DNA of 29,582 bases, taken from NCBI GenBank assembly GCA_001940725.1, contig MDVR01000160.1:1-29582 (forward strand). The letters run 5' to 3'. Made by a program: the position numbers and the translations under genes. Source of the DNA: Candidatus Heimdallarchaeota archaeon LC_2 (GTDB taxonomy: Archaea > Asgardarchaeota > Heimdallarchaeia > Heimdallarchaeales > Kariarchaeaceae). Position 1 is the first letter of the stretch. Every line of letters starts with the position of its first letter. Positions 16,780-24,741 of the stretch are shown one piece after another. Under the pieces are notes generated by a model that worked only from the letters and a program-made list of their open reading frames with translations, was not told the origin of the DNA and did not search any database.

Positions 16780-17892
16780 ATGTCCAAAAAAAGAGATTAT
16801 TATGACGTTCTTGGAGTTCAAAAGAACTCCACTGAAAAAGAATTGAAAAAGGCATATCGTAAAAAGGCAATGGAGTTCCATCCTGATGCTTTCAAAGGAC
16901 CGAAAGAGGAAGCTGAAGAAAAATTCAAAGAATTGAATGAAGCCTATTCTGTGGTTTCGGATTCTGAAAAACGTCAAATGTATGATCGTTTTGGACATGC
17001 GGGTTTACAAGGTGCGGGAGGATCAGCTCGATCAGCTGATCCGTTTGAATTCTTTAGTTCCATCTTTGGTGGTCGTGGAGGAGGAAGTATCTTTGATGAT
17101 CTATTTGGTGGTGCTAGACGATCAGGTGGCAGGCGACGAGGGCCTAGTAGGGGAGATGATGTTATCTTGGATCTTGAACTAGCATTTGAAGACGCTTATT
17201 CTGGAGTTGGAAAAAAGATAAAGATGCCTTTTAGAAAAGCTTGTCAAACTTGTTCAGGAACTGGAGCTCAAAATGGGGCATTAAAAACCTGCACAAAATG
17301 TCATGGTAATGGAATAGTCGAAAATCGCATTCAACAAGGATTTTTCATTCAGATCGTTCAAGAGCCTTGTCGAGATTGTTATGGTAGAGGTCAAGTACCC
17401 AAAACTAAATGTAAGGTTTGCAAAGGATCAGGACAATCAAAGATTAGAGAAGAAATCACAGTTCGTATTCCAAAGGGTATTGATGATGGAGAAGCCATCC
17501 GTGTACAAGGAAAAGGGAAACCCTCAGTTAATGGTGGTGTAGCTGGTGACTTAATCTTTCGAATTCACCTACGGGAACATGAGACCTTTCAGAGAAATGG
17601 ATTGGATACATATTCAAAAATAGAAGTTGATTATCCAACCCTCGTTTTGGGAGGTAAAATTAAAGTTCCAGTTATTTCACCCAAAAATGAAGAAAATGGG
17701 ACTGAAATATCAATTAAATCAGGCTCTCAATTGAATGATGTAATTAAAAGTTCTGGAAGTGGGTTTGAAAGAAAGGTAAGGGGTAATGACGTAAAAGGAG
17801 ATTCTTATTATGTCTTAAGCCTTAAAGTACCCAAAAAAGTTAATAAGAAAACCAAAGAAATATTAAGTCAATTAAAAGAAGAAATGTCCTAG
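16780..17892 (+). CDS. dnaJ: Co-chaperone DnaJ (Hsp40, type I)
   Basis: Delivers substrates to DnaK and stimulates its ATPase. Seen in order: J domain (RDYYDVLGV onward) with the HPD tripeptide in EFHPDAF; a Gly/Phe-Gly/Arg-rich region ([16 protein letters not shown]); a four-repeat zinc domain with [24 protein letters not shown] and CKVCKGSG; then the C-terminal substrate-binding domains ([23 protein letters not shown]). All key residues are intact. I chose ATG 16780, because DnaJ proteins usually begin a few residues before the DYY motif; a TTG at 16765 would add five residues. It starts 20 bases after the dnaK stop and ends the operon. Confidence 0.95.
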   Translation: MSKKRDYYDVLGVQKNSTEKELKKAYRKKAMEFHPDAFKGPKEEAEEKFKELNEAYSVVSDSEKRQMYDRFGHAGLQGAGGSARSADPFEFFSSIFGGRGGGSIFDDLFGGARRSGGRRRGPSRGDDVILDLELAFEDAYSGVGKKIKMPFRKACQTCSGTGAQNGALKTCTKCHGNGIVENRIQQGFFIQIVQEPCRDCYGRGQVPKTKCKVCKGSGQSKIREEITVRIPKGIDDGEAIRVQGKGKPSVNGGVAGDLIFRIHLREHETFQRNGLDTYSKIEVDYPTLVLGGKIKVPVISPKNEENGTEISIKSGSQLNDVIKSSGSGFERKVRGNDVKGDSYYVLSLKVPKKVNKKTKEILSQLKEEMS

Positions 17893-17993
17893 GTATTCTA
17901 CAGTTGTTTTTTAAGTCGTATACGGATAAAAAGAATAAAAGTTCACGTATCATCAAATTCCAAATTAAATCAAATAGTCGATTGTGATAAAAT

Positions 17994-19043
17994 TTAATTA
18001 ACAGATGGGAATAAATTGGCGATGGTATTAGAGATTCTTTCTATTAAAGGCATAATCAATGCCATTACTTCTTGATTTTTAACAGTTGTATAAATGAAGC
18101 TACTATCATCAACATATTGGAAATATATATAATTCTCACCCAAATCGATAGTTCTATATTTTTCTTCTTTATCTAATAAATTGAAAATATTTGTCATCAT
18201 GCTCAAAACCGTATTGTACAGGTTCTCTTCGATATCTTTTTCCAATCTACCCGCTGTAATTTTGTTGATGGTACCATCTGCCTTGAATCGGACTAATGTA
18301 ATTTGTAATGCATCATTGAAAGTCTGAACAAATTTATTTAATAAATGATAAAGTGCTTCATTTTTTTCGTCCAGAATATCATTCTTTTGTGTAGGTGGAG
18401 CTGCAGCAGATAATGCCTCTTTCGCAACATGAATTTCGGGCGGTTGTTCTTCCACCACCTCCTCTATAATTTCCTCAGGGGGGACTTCTATGACGGTATC
18501 AAGTTTTGGCTTTCCTAGCAATTTTAAAGTTCGAGCTTCAGCTAGTTCTCTTAGTTTGAAAGGATAAATTGTAGGATTTGGTCCCATTTCCATTTGTATA
18601 CCAATATCTTCTGCAATAAGACTTAAGATTAATTCTGAATTAATTACAATCTCATCTGATAGTGAATCCATATCTCTGAATTGAGTAAATGACAAATCTA
18701 GCACTTCGGTTAAAGTTAGAAGAAGATTAGTGAATTGTGAGTTGTCATATGTCGGGTCTACAACCAACAAAAGAATGAAATTTTCAAGACTAGTAAAAAG
18801 TAATTTAATATCCTCTAGGACAATTGATCTAATTTTGCCTTTTTCAACTTTACCACCAAATTCATTGAGAGTGTTTGCTAATCCTCCTATTATTGAGGAT
18901 TCATATTCATCAAATTTTGTGAATCGAAGATTTACAACTAATTCACTAGAAGATACTTCGTAAATCAAGATATTATGGAGTATATCTTCAAGTAAAGATA
19001 GCTCCTTTTCCAAATCTCCAATTGAAGTTAATAAAGTACTCAA
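17994..19043 (-). CDS. Double longin/roadblock-like protein (probable)
   Basis: 349 residues, soluble. Two alpha-beta domains seem to flank a charged linker. Domain 1 (about 20-120) has the run ILIYEVSSSELVVNLRF, then IIGGLANTLNEFGG, a strand IRSIVLEDIKLLFT, and FILLLVVDP followed by an amphipathic helix: the strand-helix order of longin domains in Asgard proteins. The linker (about 183-215) is Glu/Pro-rich (VPPEEIIEEVVEEQPPE). Domain 2 (about 230-345) has DALQITLVRFKADGTIN, a helix, YRTIDLGENYIYFQYVDDSSFIYTTV and a final helix. Longin and roadblock domains are abundant in Asgard archaea, where they are thought to regulate small GTPases. No GTPase gene is adjacent. The fold assignment is by eye; the function is inferred. 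Confidence 0.5.
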   Translation of the reverse strand: MSTLLTSIGDLEKELSLLEDILHNILIYEVSSSELVVNLRFTKFDEYESSIIGGLANTLNEFGGKVEKGKIRSIVLEDIKLLFTSLENFILLLVVDPTYDNSQFTNLLLTLTEVLDLSFTQFRDMDSLSDEIVINSELILSLIAEDIGIQMEMGPNPTIYPFKLRELAEARTLKLLGKPKLDTVIEVPPEEIIEEVVEEQPPEIHVAKEALSAAAPPTQKNDILDEKNEALYHLLNKFVQTFNDALQITLVRFKADGTINKITAGRLEKDIEENLYNTVLSMMTNIFNLLDKEEKYRTIDLGENYIYFQYVDDSSFIYTTVKNQEVMALIMPLIERISNTIANLFPSVN

Positions 19044-19250
19044 ATTGCCTAATTATTCTTATTGTAAATAAAATAAAAAACTAAGTGATTGTGTCCATCT
19101 AATAACTCAATAAATCTCAAACAATTAATTCTTGTTAGCAGATTAGATTGTAGGATTAAATAAAATAAATTATAACTAATAAAGGGGATTCTGACAGAAA
19201 GTAGACTGCTTAATGTAAACTATTTTAAAATTTAAAACAACTATATTAAT

Positions 19251-19700
19251 ATGCAACGTAGATTACTGGATATTTTAGCAGATCCAGATAATCCAAGTAA
19301 TTGGCCACTGAAGTTAGATATTTTCAAATCAGAAGAAAAAGAGCGTAAAATTCTACCTCATCCTCACGAAAATGGTTTATTATGTAAATTCTATTGTCAC
19401 TTAAAGGATCAATTCCTGGTCTCAGATCCCCTTGGAGAAGAAGAAAAACCTCTAGATGAAGAAAAACTCTTGAAAATTACAACAATTGATGAGTGTTTTC
19501 AATGTATTAAACTAGAAATTGTTGATGGTATGTTGTATCATAATAATGATGATGAAATCAAATGGTTCATGATTGATAGGGAAATTCCTGTAATGTACCC
19601 TATTGAATTAAGAGATATATCTCAAGAACAATTATTCATATCGAATTTTAAAGAACAATGTGAAAATTTAGGAATAAAATCACCAAATAAAGATAATTAG
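19251..19700 (+). CDS. Trm112-like methyltransferase activator, cysteine-less variant
   Basis: Trm112 is a small zinc-binding partner that activates several rRNA, tRNA and protein-release-factor methyltransferases in eukaryotes and archaea. Seen: an N-terminus RRLLDILADPDNPSNWPLKL, like the family start LLDILACPxCKxPLxL; a central insertion (about 30-85); and a C-terminal half (KLEIVDGMLY ... DREIPVMYPIELRD) matching the family pattern of 'EGxLxCPxCGRxYPIxDGIPxMLPxELRD'. The four zinc cysteines expected at these places are absent (DPDNP, YHNNDDEIKWF). An N-terminal half, insertion, C-terminal half layout is also that of eukaryotic TRM112, whose human form lacks the zinc cysteines. At 149 residues it is longer than the usual 60-130. 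The assignment is good but not certain. Confidence 0.65.
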   Translation: MQRRLLDILADPDNPSNWPLKLDIFKSEEKERKILPHPHENGLLCKFYCHLKDQFLVSDPLGEEEKPLDEEKLLKITTIDECFQCIKLEIVDGMLYHNNDDEIKWFMIDREIPVMYPIELRDISQEQLFISNFKEQCENLGIKSPNKDN

Positions 19701-19720
19701 TATTCTAAAACGTTTGAAAT

Positions 19721-19990
19721 TTATAATCGTGTCGTGAAACTTAATTCAAATTCTCCTACGCCTTCTAAATTGGTAAGATAATTTTCGAGTTTGTCTTGCA
19801 ATCCATTATCTTCAGGACTAATAAATTGACAAACTGCAGCTTTAATTCCAAAGAACATTGGTTTGATTTCAGTTCCATCCTGCATAGAATATTCTTCAGG
19901 TAGATTTTCTCTTATTTTTAACACCATGGCTTCAGCGTCAACGTCTGGACTTGGTGTTTTAACATCATATTGGTAAAGAACTTTGGCCAT
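19721..19990 (-). CDS. ef1b: Elongation factor 1-beta (aEF-1beta)
   Basis: Nucleotide exchange factor for aEF-1alpha in translation. Seen: 89 residues, the normal archaeal length; N-terminus MAKVLYQYDVKTPSPDVD; the central IKPMFFGIKAAVCQFISPED, like family sequences with 'PIAFGLKALxVxxxxPD'; and the final strand GVGEFELSFTTRL. A ribosome site (GGAG, at about 20000-20004) lies ten bases before ATG 19990. It follows the zinc-ribbon gene by only 14 bases, the same pair seen in many archaea. Confidence 0.9.
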   Translation of the reverse strand: MAKVLYQYDVKTPSPDVDAEAMVLKIRENLPEEYSMQDGTEIKPMFFGIKAAVCQFISPEDNGLQDKLENYLTNLEGVGEFELSFTTRL

Positions 19991-20004
19991 ATTTTATAAT
20001 CTCC

Positions 20005-20181
20005 TTACGGGCCTTTAAATTCACATGAAGGACAAATATAATTATTTGATAATCTTCTGCAATCATTGCAACGTACAATTAATCCAAGGCAATTTGGGCA
20101 AGGAAACTTTGCAGACCCTGGTTTATCAGGTGAAAGGCTTTTGTTACATGAATAACATGATTCCATCTCTAATTTGCTCAT
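20005..20181 (-). CDS. Small archaeal zinc-ribbon protein next to aEF-1beta
   Basis: A 58-residue protein with eight cysteines in four CxxC knuckles: CYSC, CPNC, CNDC and CPSC, spaced as two zinc ribbons (residues about 9-12, 28-31, 38-41, 50-53). The sequence MSKLEMESCYSCNKSL... ending PSCEFKGP matches the archaeal zinc-ribbon family (HVO_2753-like, formerly DUF1610) that is commonly encoded directly upstream of the EF-1beta gene and has been linked to RNA binding and translation. The start is ATG at 20179-20181. The gene ends 14 bases before aEF-1beta and so heads that two-gene operon. It is below usual ORF length cut-offs but well supported by its motifs and context. Confidence 0.88.
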   Translation of the reverse strand: MSKLEMESCYSCNKSLSPDKPGSAKFPCPNCLGLIVRCNDCRRLSNNYICPSCEFKGP

Positions 20182-20385
20182 TTCAATTTGAATTAGGAAT
20201 TCATAAATTTTAAATGTATATTTAAGTTCGTTTTAAGTTAACTAATTTTATCATATTGTTACGCTTTAGGAAATGATTTCACATCGTTTCCTCGCGATTT
20301 TTGATTTTCCCAATATAAAATTTGAAAGACATAAAGTTACTTTATCATTAGGTTTTTTATACTCAATATCAGATGTTATATTGAT

Positions 20386-20742
20386 ATGGTAGAACTTTCA
20401 TTAAATTTCAATATTCCAAAAGGTGCATTCAAGATAACTGAAGCTGCCGCAACTCGAATTAAAGAACTTATAGAATTGGATGGAAGATCTAATTCTGCTC
20501 TTGAAATAAAAATTGTTCCAGGTGGTTGTGCAGGATTTAGCTATGAAATGGGCTGGGCACCAATAACCAAAGATGGTAAAAAATTTGAAAGAGATGGGGC
20601 CGCTGTAATAATTGCCGAAACTGATATGCGATTGTTAGATAATGCTGAATTGGACTATGTTAGCTCATTGATGGGTTCAAAATTTGATATAATTAATCCA
20701 AATTCATCATCTTCTTGTGGTTGCGGTAAAAGCTGGAGTTAA
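20386..20742 (+). CDS. A-type iron-sulfur carrier (HesB/IscA/ErpA family)
   Basis: Carries or inserts iron-sulfur clusters into target enzymes. Seen: 118 residues with the three conserved cysteines: one in PGGCAGFSYEMGW (about 45-57) and two in the C-terminal CGCGKSW. The helix FKITEAAATRIKELI and strand ALEIKIVPGG open the domain as in the family, with LDNAELDYVSSLMGSKFDIINPNSSSSCGCG closing it. The N-terminal dozen residues are an extra extension. It stands alone on the plus strand, with no isc or suf partner nearby. Which target it serves cannot be told; SdhB-type and other Fe-S proteins of the cell are candidates. Confidence 0.93.
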   Translation: MVELSLNFNIPKGAFKITEAAATRIKELIELDGRSNSALEIKIVPGGCAGFSYEMGWAPITKDGKKFERDGAAVIIAETDMRLLDNAELDYVSSLMGSKFDIINPNSSSSCGCGKSWS

Positions 20743-20947
20743 TCAATAATCTTTGAAAATTAATAATTTCTAAATTACTTAGCTCTTAATATTTCAAATT
20801 TAACAATTTGTTCAGAAATCATAACATTCATGGATCTATAAATTAATTTTCTTAATGAATTCCTTCTTCACGATCCATATTCTTGCAAATTAAAATAAGT
20901 GGAATTGTCACCTATTTTCAACTAGTTGATTATTTAATTGAAAAAAT

Positions 20948-21574
20948 TTATTCTGTATTTGTTTTTCTGAATGATATTATAACGTATAACGATGTGAAAA
21001 TACTGACAACAATTATACCTGAAGTATAGAATGGATCTATTATAGCGTTATTAACTTTTTCATCATCTACCAAATCATTCTGGAAAATTCGAAAAATAGA
21101 CACGAAAGTATAGGTCATTTTGTGAGCAAAGATTGGATCACAACCTCCGTATGAGTAGTGAAACCTGTTCTCAATATTATTAATTTTAATAATCCAAGAA
21201 TATTCATTTATACCAGAATCTGTTGTGCATAAACTTTCTGAACCAATTTGGACCCAATTCATAACATTGTTAAAATCAATTGTATTAAATCTCTCAAACA
21301 AGTTAAGATCTTTGTAATAGTGAATTTTGTTTAAGAGAAAATTATCTCCTTTAAAACTCAATACTGAAAACCCATGATCGGATAATATGGCATCTGTTGT
21401 TCCATCACTATTGGGCAACCAATTGTTAGTTGAAACATGTTTGTATTTTATTGCAAAGCTTGATGTTTCGTACTCAGAGTTAACATAGTAATTTGCCATA
21501 TATGGTGCTATTAGGTAAATTATTATTAATAAAACAATTAAAAAAAGTATTACCCTCCTGTAGCTAATTATCAT
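20948..21574 (-). CDS. Hypothetical two-helix membrane protein, 208 aa
   Basis: Unrecognised. One N-terminal helix (about 9-28, preceded by RR) and one C-terminal helix (about 181-201, followed by FRKTNTE) enclose an extracytoplasmic domain of about 150 residues. That domain has aromatic-rich, beta-like sequence (INEYSWIIKINNIENRFHYSYGG) and only two cysteines (LCTTDSG and GGCDP), which could form a disulfide. This N-in/C-in, single-ectodomain layout is common in uncharacterised archaeal surface proteins. It converges on the iron-sulfur carrier gene with about 200 noncoding bases between them. Confidence 0.55.
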   Translation of the reverse strand: MIISYRRVILFLIVLLIIIYLIAPYMANYYVNSEYETSSFAIKYKHVSTNNWLPNSDGTTDAILSDHGFSVLSFKGDNFLLNKIHYYKDLNLFERFNTIDFNNVMNWVQIGSESLCTTDSGINEYSWIIKINNIENRFHYSYGGCDPIFAHKMTYTFVSIFRIFQNDLVDDEKVNNAIIDPFYTSGIIVVSIFTSLYVIISFRKTNTE

Positions 21575-21730
21575 CTATAAATTATTTCGGTTTAATTATT
21601 TAAGATTGAAGCAACTCAACTCAAATTTAGGTTGATACCCATAACATTTGACTACAGAAGTCCATTTTTAACCTAAACTAAGGTATTCAATCGATTTTAA
21701 TGAAATCCCCCATCAATATATGTATATTGA

Positions 21731-21931
21731 ATTAATGAGAGATTGAACAAAGAGCTCATCGCATTTGTACTTGAAAGAGAAGAAATTATAGTGGTTGCAC
21801 CCCTATACATAAGATATTCAGTCTGGATTGGTGGATCAATCTTAGCATCTCTCAAGATCTTCGTTAAAATGTGGGTAACCAGGAAAGAATACAGCGACTC
21901 AGGTCCAAAAGCTGTTTACAGATGTATCTAA
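21731..21931 (+). pseudogene. Actin C-terminal fragment A (actin pseudogene)
   Basis: The in-frame sequence from 21731 to TAA at 21929-21931 reads like the last 65 or so residues of actin: INERLNKELIAF, then RYSVWIGGSILASLKIF, MWVTRKEY and DSGPKAVYRCI. Eukaryotic actins end with KYSVWIGGSILASL, MWISKQEYDE and GPSIVHRKCF, so identity across the signature is very high. An in-frame TGA (21728-21730) stands just upstream. The preceding bases ATCAATATATGTAT look like the coding sequence for the conserved SGGsiMY loop with base loss, so the rest of the gene has decayed. Only part of actin subdomain 1 remains, with no ATP site. Asgard genomes carry true actins, so this is a relic of one. Confidence 0.85.
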
Positions 21932-21987
21932 ATTAAGGTCTATTCAATATCACTAAAAACTAAGATTAAGCCTAAATTTAAATCAAA

Positions 21988-22252
21988 TTATATTGGAATT
22001 ACCCTAATTATATTTGAAACAATATCCAAATTCAAATCTATGATATTCATTGTCTTATGAACTATACAATAAATTTCTGCATTATCAATTAATATCATGT
22101 AAGAAGAATTGAGTTTTTTTTTTCATCGACTATATCTAAACCATGAAGAATTCCCGTGAAAGCAAGTGTTGCTAGATATACGGCTGAGCTATCAATAATA
22201 TTTTTCCCTTTTTTATTCCTTCATTCGTGTCATCAAAACTAAGTAAATCCAC
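21988..22252 (-). pseudogene. Frameshifted minus-strand gene remnant, possibly roadblock/longin-like
   Basis: Reading leftward from a GTG at 22252, three frames join into one plausible chain: VDLLSFDDTNEGIKKGK, then NIIDSSAVYLATLAFTGILH and GLDIVDEKK, then SSYMILIDNAEIYCIVHKT up to TAA at 21988-21990. The two frame changes fall at homopolymer-rich spots: A6G3A5 on the coding strand (near 22200-22216) and a run of ten A (plus-strand T10, 22114-22123). Either the gene is decayed or the homopolymer lengths are wrong. The helix-strand pattern recalls roadblock or longin domains, but I do not recognise the family. Confidence 0.4.
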
Positions 22253-22328
22253 TCAATGAAACAATATTTCAGTAATTCCTAAAATTTAAATTGGATAATT
22301 TTATTTATATGAAATTAATAATGATAAT

Positions 22329-23258
22329 ATGGCAATTTTTACTACAATCTTTGAATTTTACTTCATAGGATTATTTGTTGCCTTTTTATTTTTTTATATG
22401 AAAAATGATCGATATTCAGAATTGATAAATTTGATCTCAGCAGCAATATTTGGGATCACTTTAGAATTTTTAATAATTATAAGATACGAGAATTATCGTT
22501 ACTCTACTGATTTTCTTGTACAAATTGGCGACGAACCTGGAAATGTGCCAATTGTCATCGGACTTTGCTGGGGGATGATAATAATGTCATCCATGTCGAT
22601 ATCAGATAGAACTGGAATAAAAAAATCAATACGGCCTTTATTAGATACTTTACAAGCTATTACTATTGATCTATCTATGGATGTAATCGCGATAAGAATA
22701 GAAGGGGGTTTTTGGGTATGGGGATCACCTCTGAAAAATAATATTACTCCAGATGGTTATTTTGGAGTGATTTGGGGAAATTTCATCGCGTGGTATTTAG
22801 TTGTTTTAGTCTATAGTTATTTTCTAAGATTAAGCAGTATGTTTTGGCAGAATACAGTCAACTTCAAAATGTTATTATTCAATTTAACCCTACCAATTTT
22901 TGCATACATTCCATTTTATCTAATATTAGAAAGTATAAGACGCTCATATTACTATCAATGGTTAATTACAGGTTGGATAATTCCCTACTATTTTGCCTAT
23001 GTGTTTCTTGCTATGATTCTCCTTGCTCTAACTCTGATATTTTATGAAATTAGGCAAAGGCAAGTTAATCTTCTCAAGCAAGGAGATTTATTACCTGTGA
23101 TTCTTTTTGCTAGTTTTCACTTATTCTTTTTATTTATGCTCATTTGGCTTGAAATAGTTGTTAAGATTCCATTGGCTGCATTTGTGACTATTCTTGTTGT
23201 CACACTTGATTTTGGTCTTCATTATATCCTTTATAGATATGGGCAAATTTACAATTAA
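22329..23258 (+). CDS. CruF-like / carotenoid biosynthesis family (DUF422) membrane protein
   Basis: 309 residues with about seven or eight membrane helices. It shows the pattern of the DUF422 family that includes CruF hydratases of C40/C50 carotenoid synthesis: helix with GITLEFLIIIRYENYRYS (Glu in the membrane, then Tyr-rich), GNVPIVIGLCWGMI (family 'vPlxixlxW'), LLDTLQAITIDLSMDVIAI (family 'DAxxAxxxDLxxDPxA'), GGFWVWG, and YFGVIWGNFIAWYLV (family 'yyGvPxxNFxGW'). The D-P of the family is D-V here. If it works as CruF it would hydrate the psi-end of an acyclic carotenoid in the membrane. No phytoene or lycopene gene is near, so the substrate is unknown. It lies between two actin fragments but is intact. 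Confidence 0.65.
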   Translation: MAIFTTIFEFYFIGLFVAFLFFYMKNDRYSELINLISAAIFGITLEFLIIIRYENYRYSTDFLVQIGDEPGNVPIVIGLCWGMIIMSSMSISDRTGIKKSIRPLLDTLQAITIDLSMDVIAIRIEGGFWVWGSPLKNNITPDGYFGVIWGNFIAWYLVVLVYSYFLRLSSMFWQNTVNFKMLLFNLTLPIFAYIPFYLILESIRRSYYYQWLITGWIIPYYFAYVFLAMILLALTLIFYEIRQRQVNLLKQGDLLPVILFASFHLFFLFMLIWLEIVVKIPLAAFVTILVVTLDFGLHYILYRYGQIYN

Positions 23259-23340
23259 TTTAGTGATTATGGAATAATAGAATTTTATTCTAGATAGCCT
23301 ATTTATTACATATTGTATAATCTTGTACCATAAACGTTAA

Positions 23341-23508
23341 TTTATCAGACCTCACCTGTACAGCAACATTGTCCTCTCAGGAGGATTCATAATGTTCCCA
23401 GGTCTCAAAGAGAGATTATCCAAAGAATTAATTTCTATGGTACCGGAAGGAGTAGAAGTTAAAGTAGTCGCAAAAGAACCAGATCTTATAAATTTAGAAC
23501 TTCTTTAG
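23341..23508 (+). pseudogene. Actin fragment B (second actin-family remnant)
   Basis: The in-frame sequence from 23341 (just after an in-frame TAA at 23338-23340) to TAG at 23506-23508 reads [19 protein letters not shown], then [18 protein letters not shown] and [18 protein letters not shown]. This corresponds to the actin segment 'DIRxxLYxNxVLSGGTTMYPGxxxRxxKExxxL' and its following strand. It carries the adenosine-binding SGG...MYPG loop of actins but stops just before the WIGG signature. It overlaps fragment A in the ERLxKEL region with different residues, so A and B come from two actin genes, not one split gene. Upstream bases (from about 23325) may continue it in another frame. The whole N-terminal two-thirds is missing. 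Confidence 0.82.
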
Positions 23509-23738
23509 TTCTAATAATTAAGTAATCTTTCTAGGATCGAGTGTTCTTATAATGTGAGAGCATTTGCACCGGTTTCTAATTTTGAGAATAACTGGATTGA
23601 TCCATCTTGTAAACATAATTTTGTCCTTGATTCAATTATAGAAATTTAACGTACAAATTGAAAAATTATACATGTTAACTCCTTATTCTAGGTAAAAGAA
23701 TATAATAGTCATTTACAATATGTAAATTGCGAGAGATA
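23509..23738. other. Intergenic stretch upstream of radA
   Basis: About 230 bases. The plus strand has an unsupported open frame of about 42 codons ending at TAA near 23650, and the minus strand also has a short open frame over the same bases; neither has family features. The radA promoter must lie in the AT-rich part before 23739. Nothing else is visible. Confidence 0.4.
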
Positions 23739-24692
23739 ATGACTGCCCAAAAGATTGAAGGACTTGAATCATTAGATCAAGATACAATTGAAGCATTAAT
23801 TGAAGCAGGATATAATTCCATACAATCGATCGCCATTGCATTATCATCTGACTTAGTTATTGACATTGGGGTATCAGAGGTCATAGCAGAAGAAATAATT
23901 GGCAAAGCCATTTCTTCAGTTACTAATCCTCCATTAACCGCAGCTGATCTCCTAAAGATGGAGCAAGCTAGAGGAAAAGTTACCACTTCTAGTAATTCTT
24001 TAGATGGATTACTCAAAGGAGGTCCTTGGGTGGCGGAAATTACCGAAATTTCTGGAGGCTTTGCAACTGGTAAGTCTCAATTATGTTTCCAATTATCTGT
24101 AAATGCACAATTAGATCTTTCATATGGTGGATTAGGTGGAAAAGTGTTTTTTGTTGATACAGAGGGAACATTTTCTGCTACGAGAGTTGGTGAAATGGCC
24201 TTAGCAAAAGATCTTGACCCCCATGAGATACTTTCCAATATTTATGTTGTGAGGGTTCTCGATTCAAAACATCAAACTCAAATTGTCCAACAAATTAATG
24301 ATTTAGCAAAAAAGGAGAATATTAGACTTGTAGTCATTGATTCCATTGCTGCTCATTTTAGAACCGATTATATTGGTCCAAACAAAATTGCTGAAAGACA
24401 ACAAAAAATTATGCAACATGCTTCATCGTTAACAAAATTAGCTTACGTTCACGATCTTGCAGTTGTGGTCACAAATCAAATTGTAGCAAAACTGGATAAA
24501 ATATCAGGAGGTTCTGAAATCCAACCAGCCTTAGGTGAAGCTTGGAGTCATCGACCACAGACACGTATCATTCTACGAAAATCTACGGGTGAGGCTAGAA
24601 TTGCCCGATTGTCTGATTCACCCCGTCACCCCGAAGCTGAAGTAGTTTTTTACATTACTGATAAGGGAATACGTGACAAACCCAAATCTTGA
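23739..24692 (+). CDS. radA: DNA repair and recombination protein RadA
   Basis: Archaeal RecA/Rad51-family recombinase that forms filaments on single-stranded DNA and drives strand exchange. Seen (numbered from the chosen start): an N-terminal helix-hairpin-helix domain (LESLDQDTIEALIEAGYNS); Walker A GGFATGKSQ at about 106-114; an ATP-binding VFFVDTEGTF; Walker B LVVIDSIAAHF at about 197; and the L2-type region VVTNQIV ... GGSEIQPALGEAWSH with TRIILRKS and RIARLSDSPRHPE at the end, all standard. Walker A usually reads GEFGSGKTQ in this family; here it is GGFATGKSQ, still functional in form. I chose ATG 23739; a TTG at 23727 would add four residues. The gene stands alone, converging on the lipid genes. 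Confidence 0.95.
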   Translation: MTAQKIEGLESLDQDTIEALIEAGYNSIQSIAIALSSDLVIDIGVSEVIAEEIIGKAISSVTNPPLTAADLLKMEQARGKVTTSSNSLDGLLKGGPWVAEITEISGGFATGKSQLCFQLSVNAQLDLSYGGLGGKVFFVDTEGTFSATRVGEMALAKDLDPHEILSNIYVVRVLDSKHQTQIVQQINDLAKKENIRLVVIDSIAAHFRTDYIGPNKIAERQQKIMQHASSLTKLAYVHDLAVVVTNQIVAKLDKISGGSEIQPALGEAWSHRPQTRIILRKSTGEARIARLSDSPRHPEAEVVFYITDKGIRDKPKS

Positions 24693-24741
24693 AAATTTGT
24701 TTAAAACTTAACTAGTTTTTATTTTAGGGAATGATTTAATA

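Noticed and set aside
20025..20213. 62-codon plus-strand frame
   Set aside because: Antisense to the cysteine-rich zinc-ribbon gene (20005-20181), which has clear CxxC motifs and operon context.
21731..21931. Fragment A as a functional small actin-like peptide
   Set aside because: It begins mid-fold with a TTG at best, lacks the ATP site, and has a decayed but recognisable upstream actin segment, which fits a pseudogene better.
23509..23655. Short open frames on both strands between actin fragment B and radA
   Set aside because: About 30-42 codons each, no motif, and no better than chance in AT-rich sequence.
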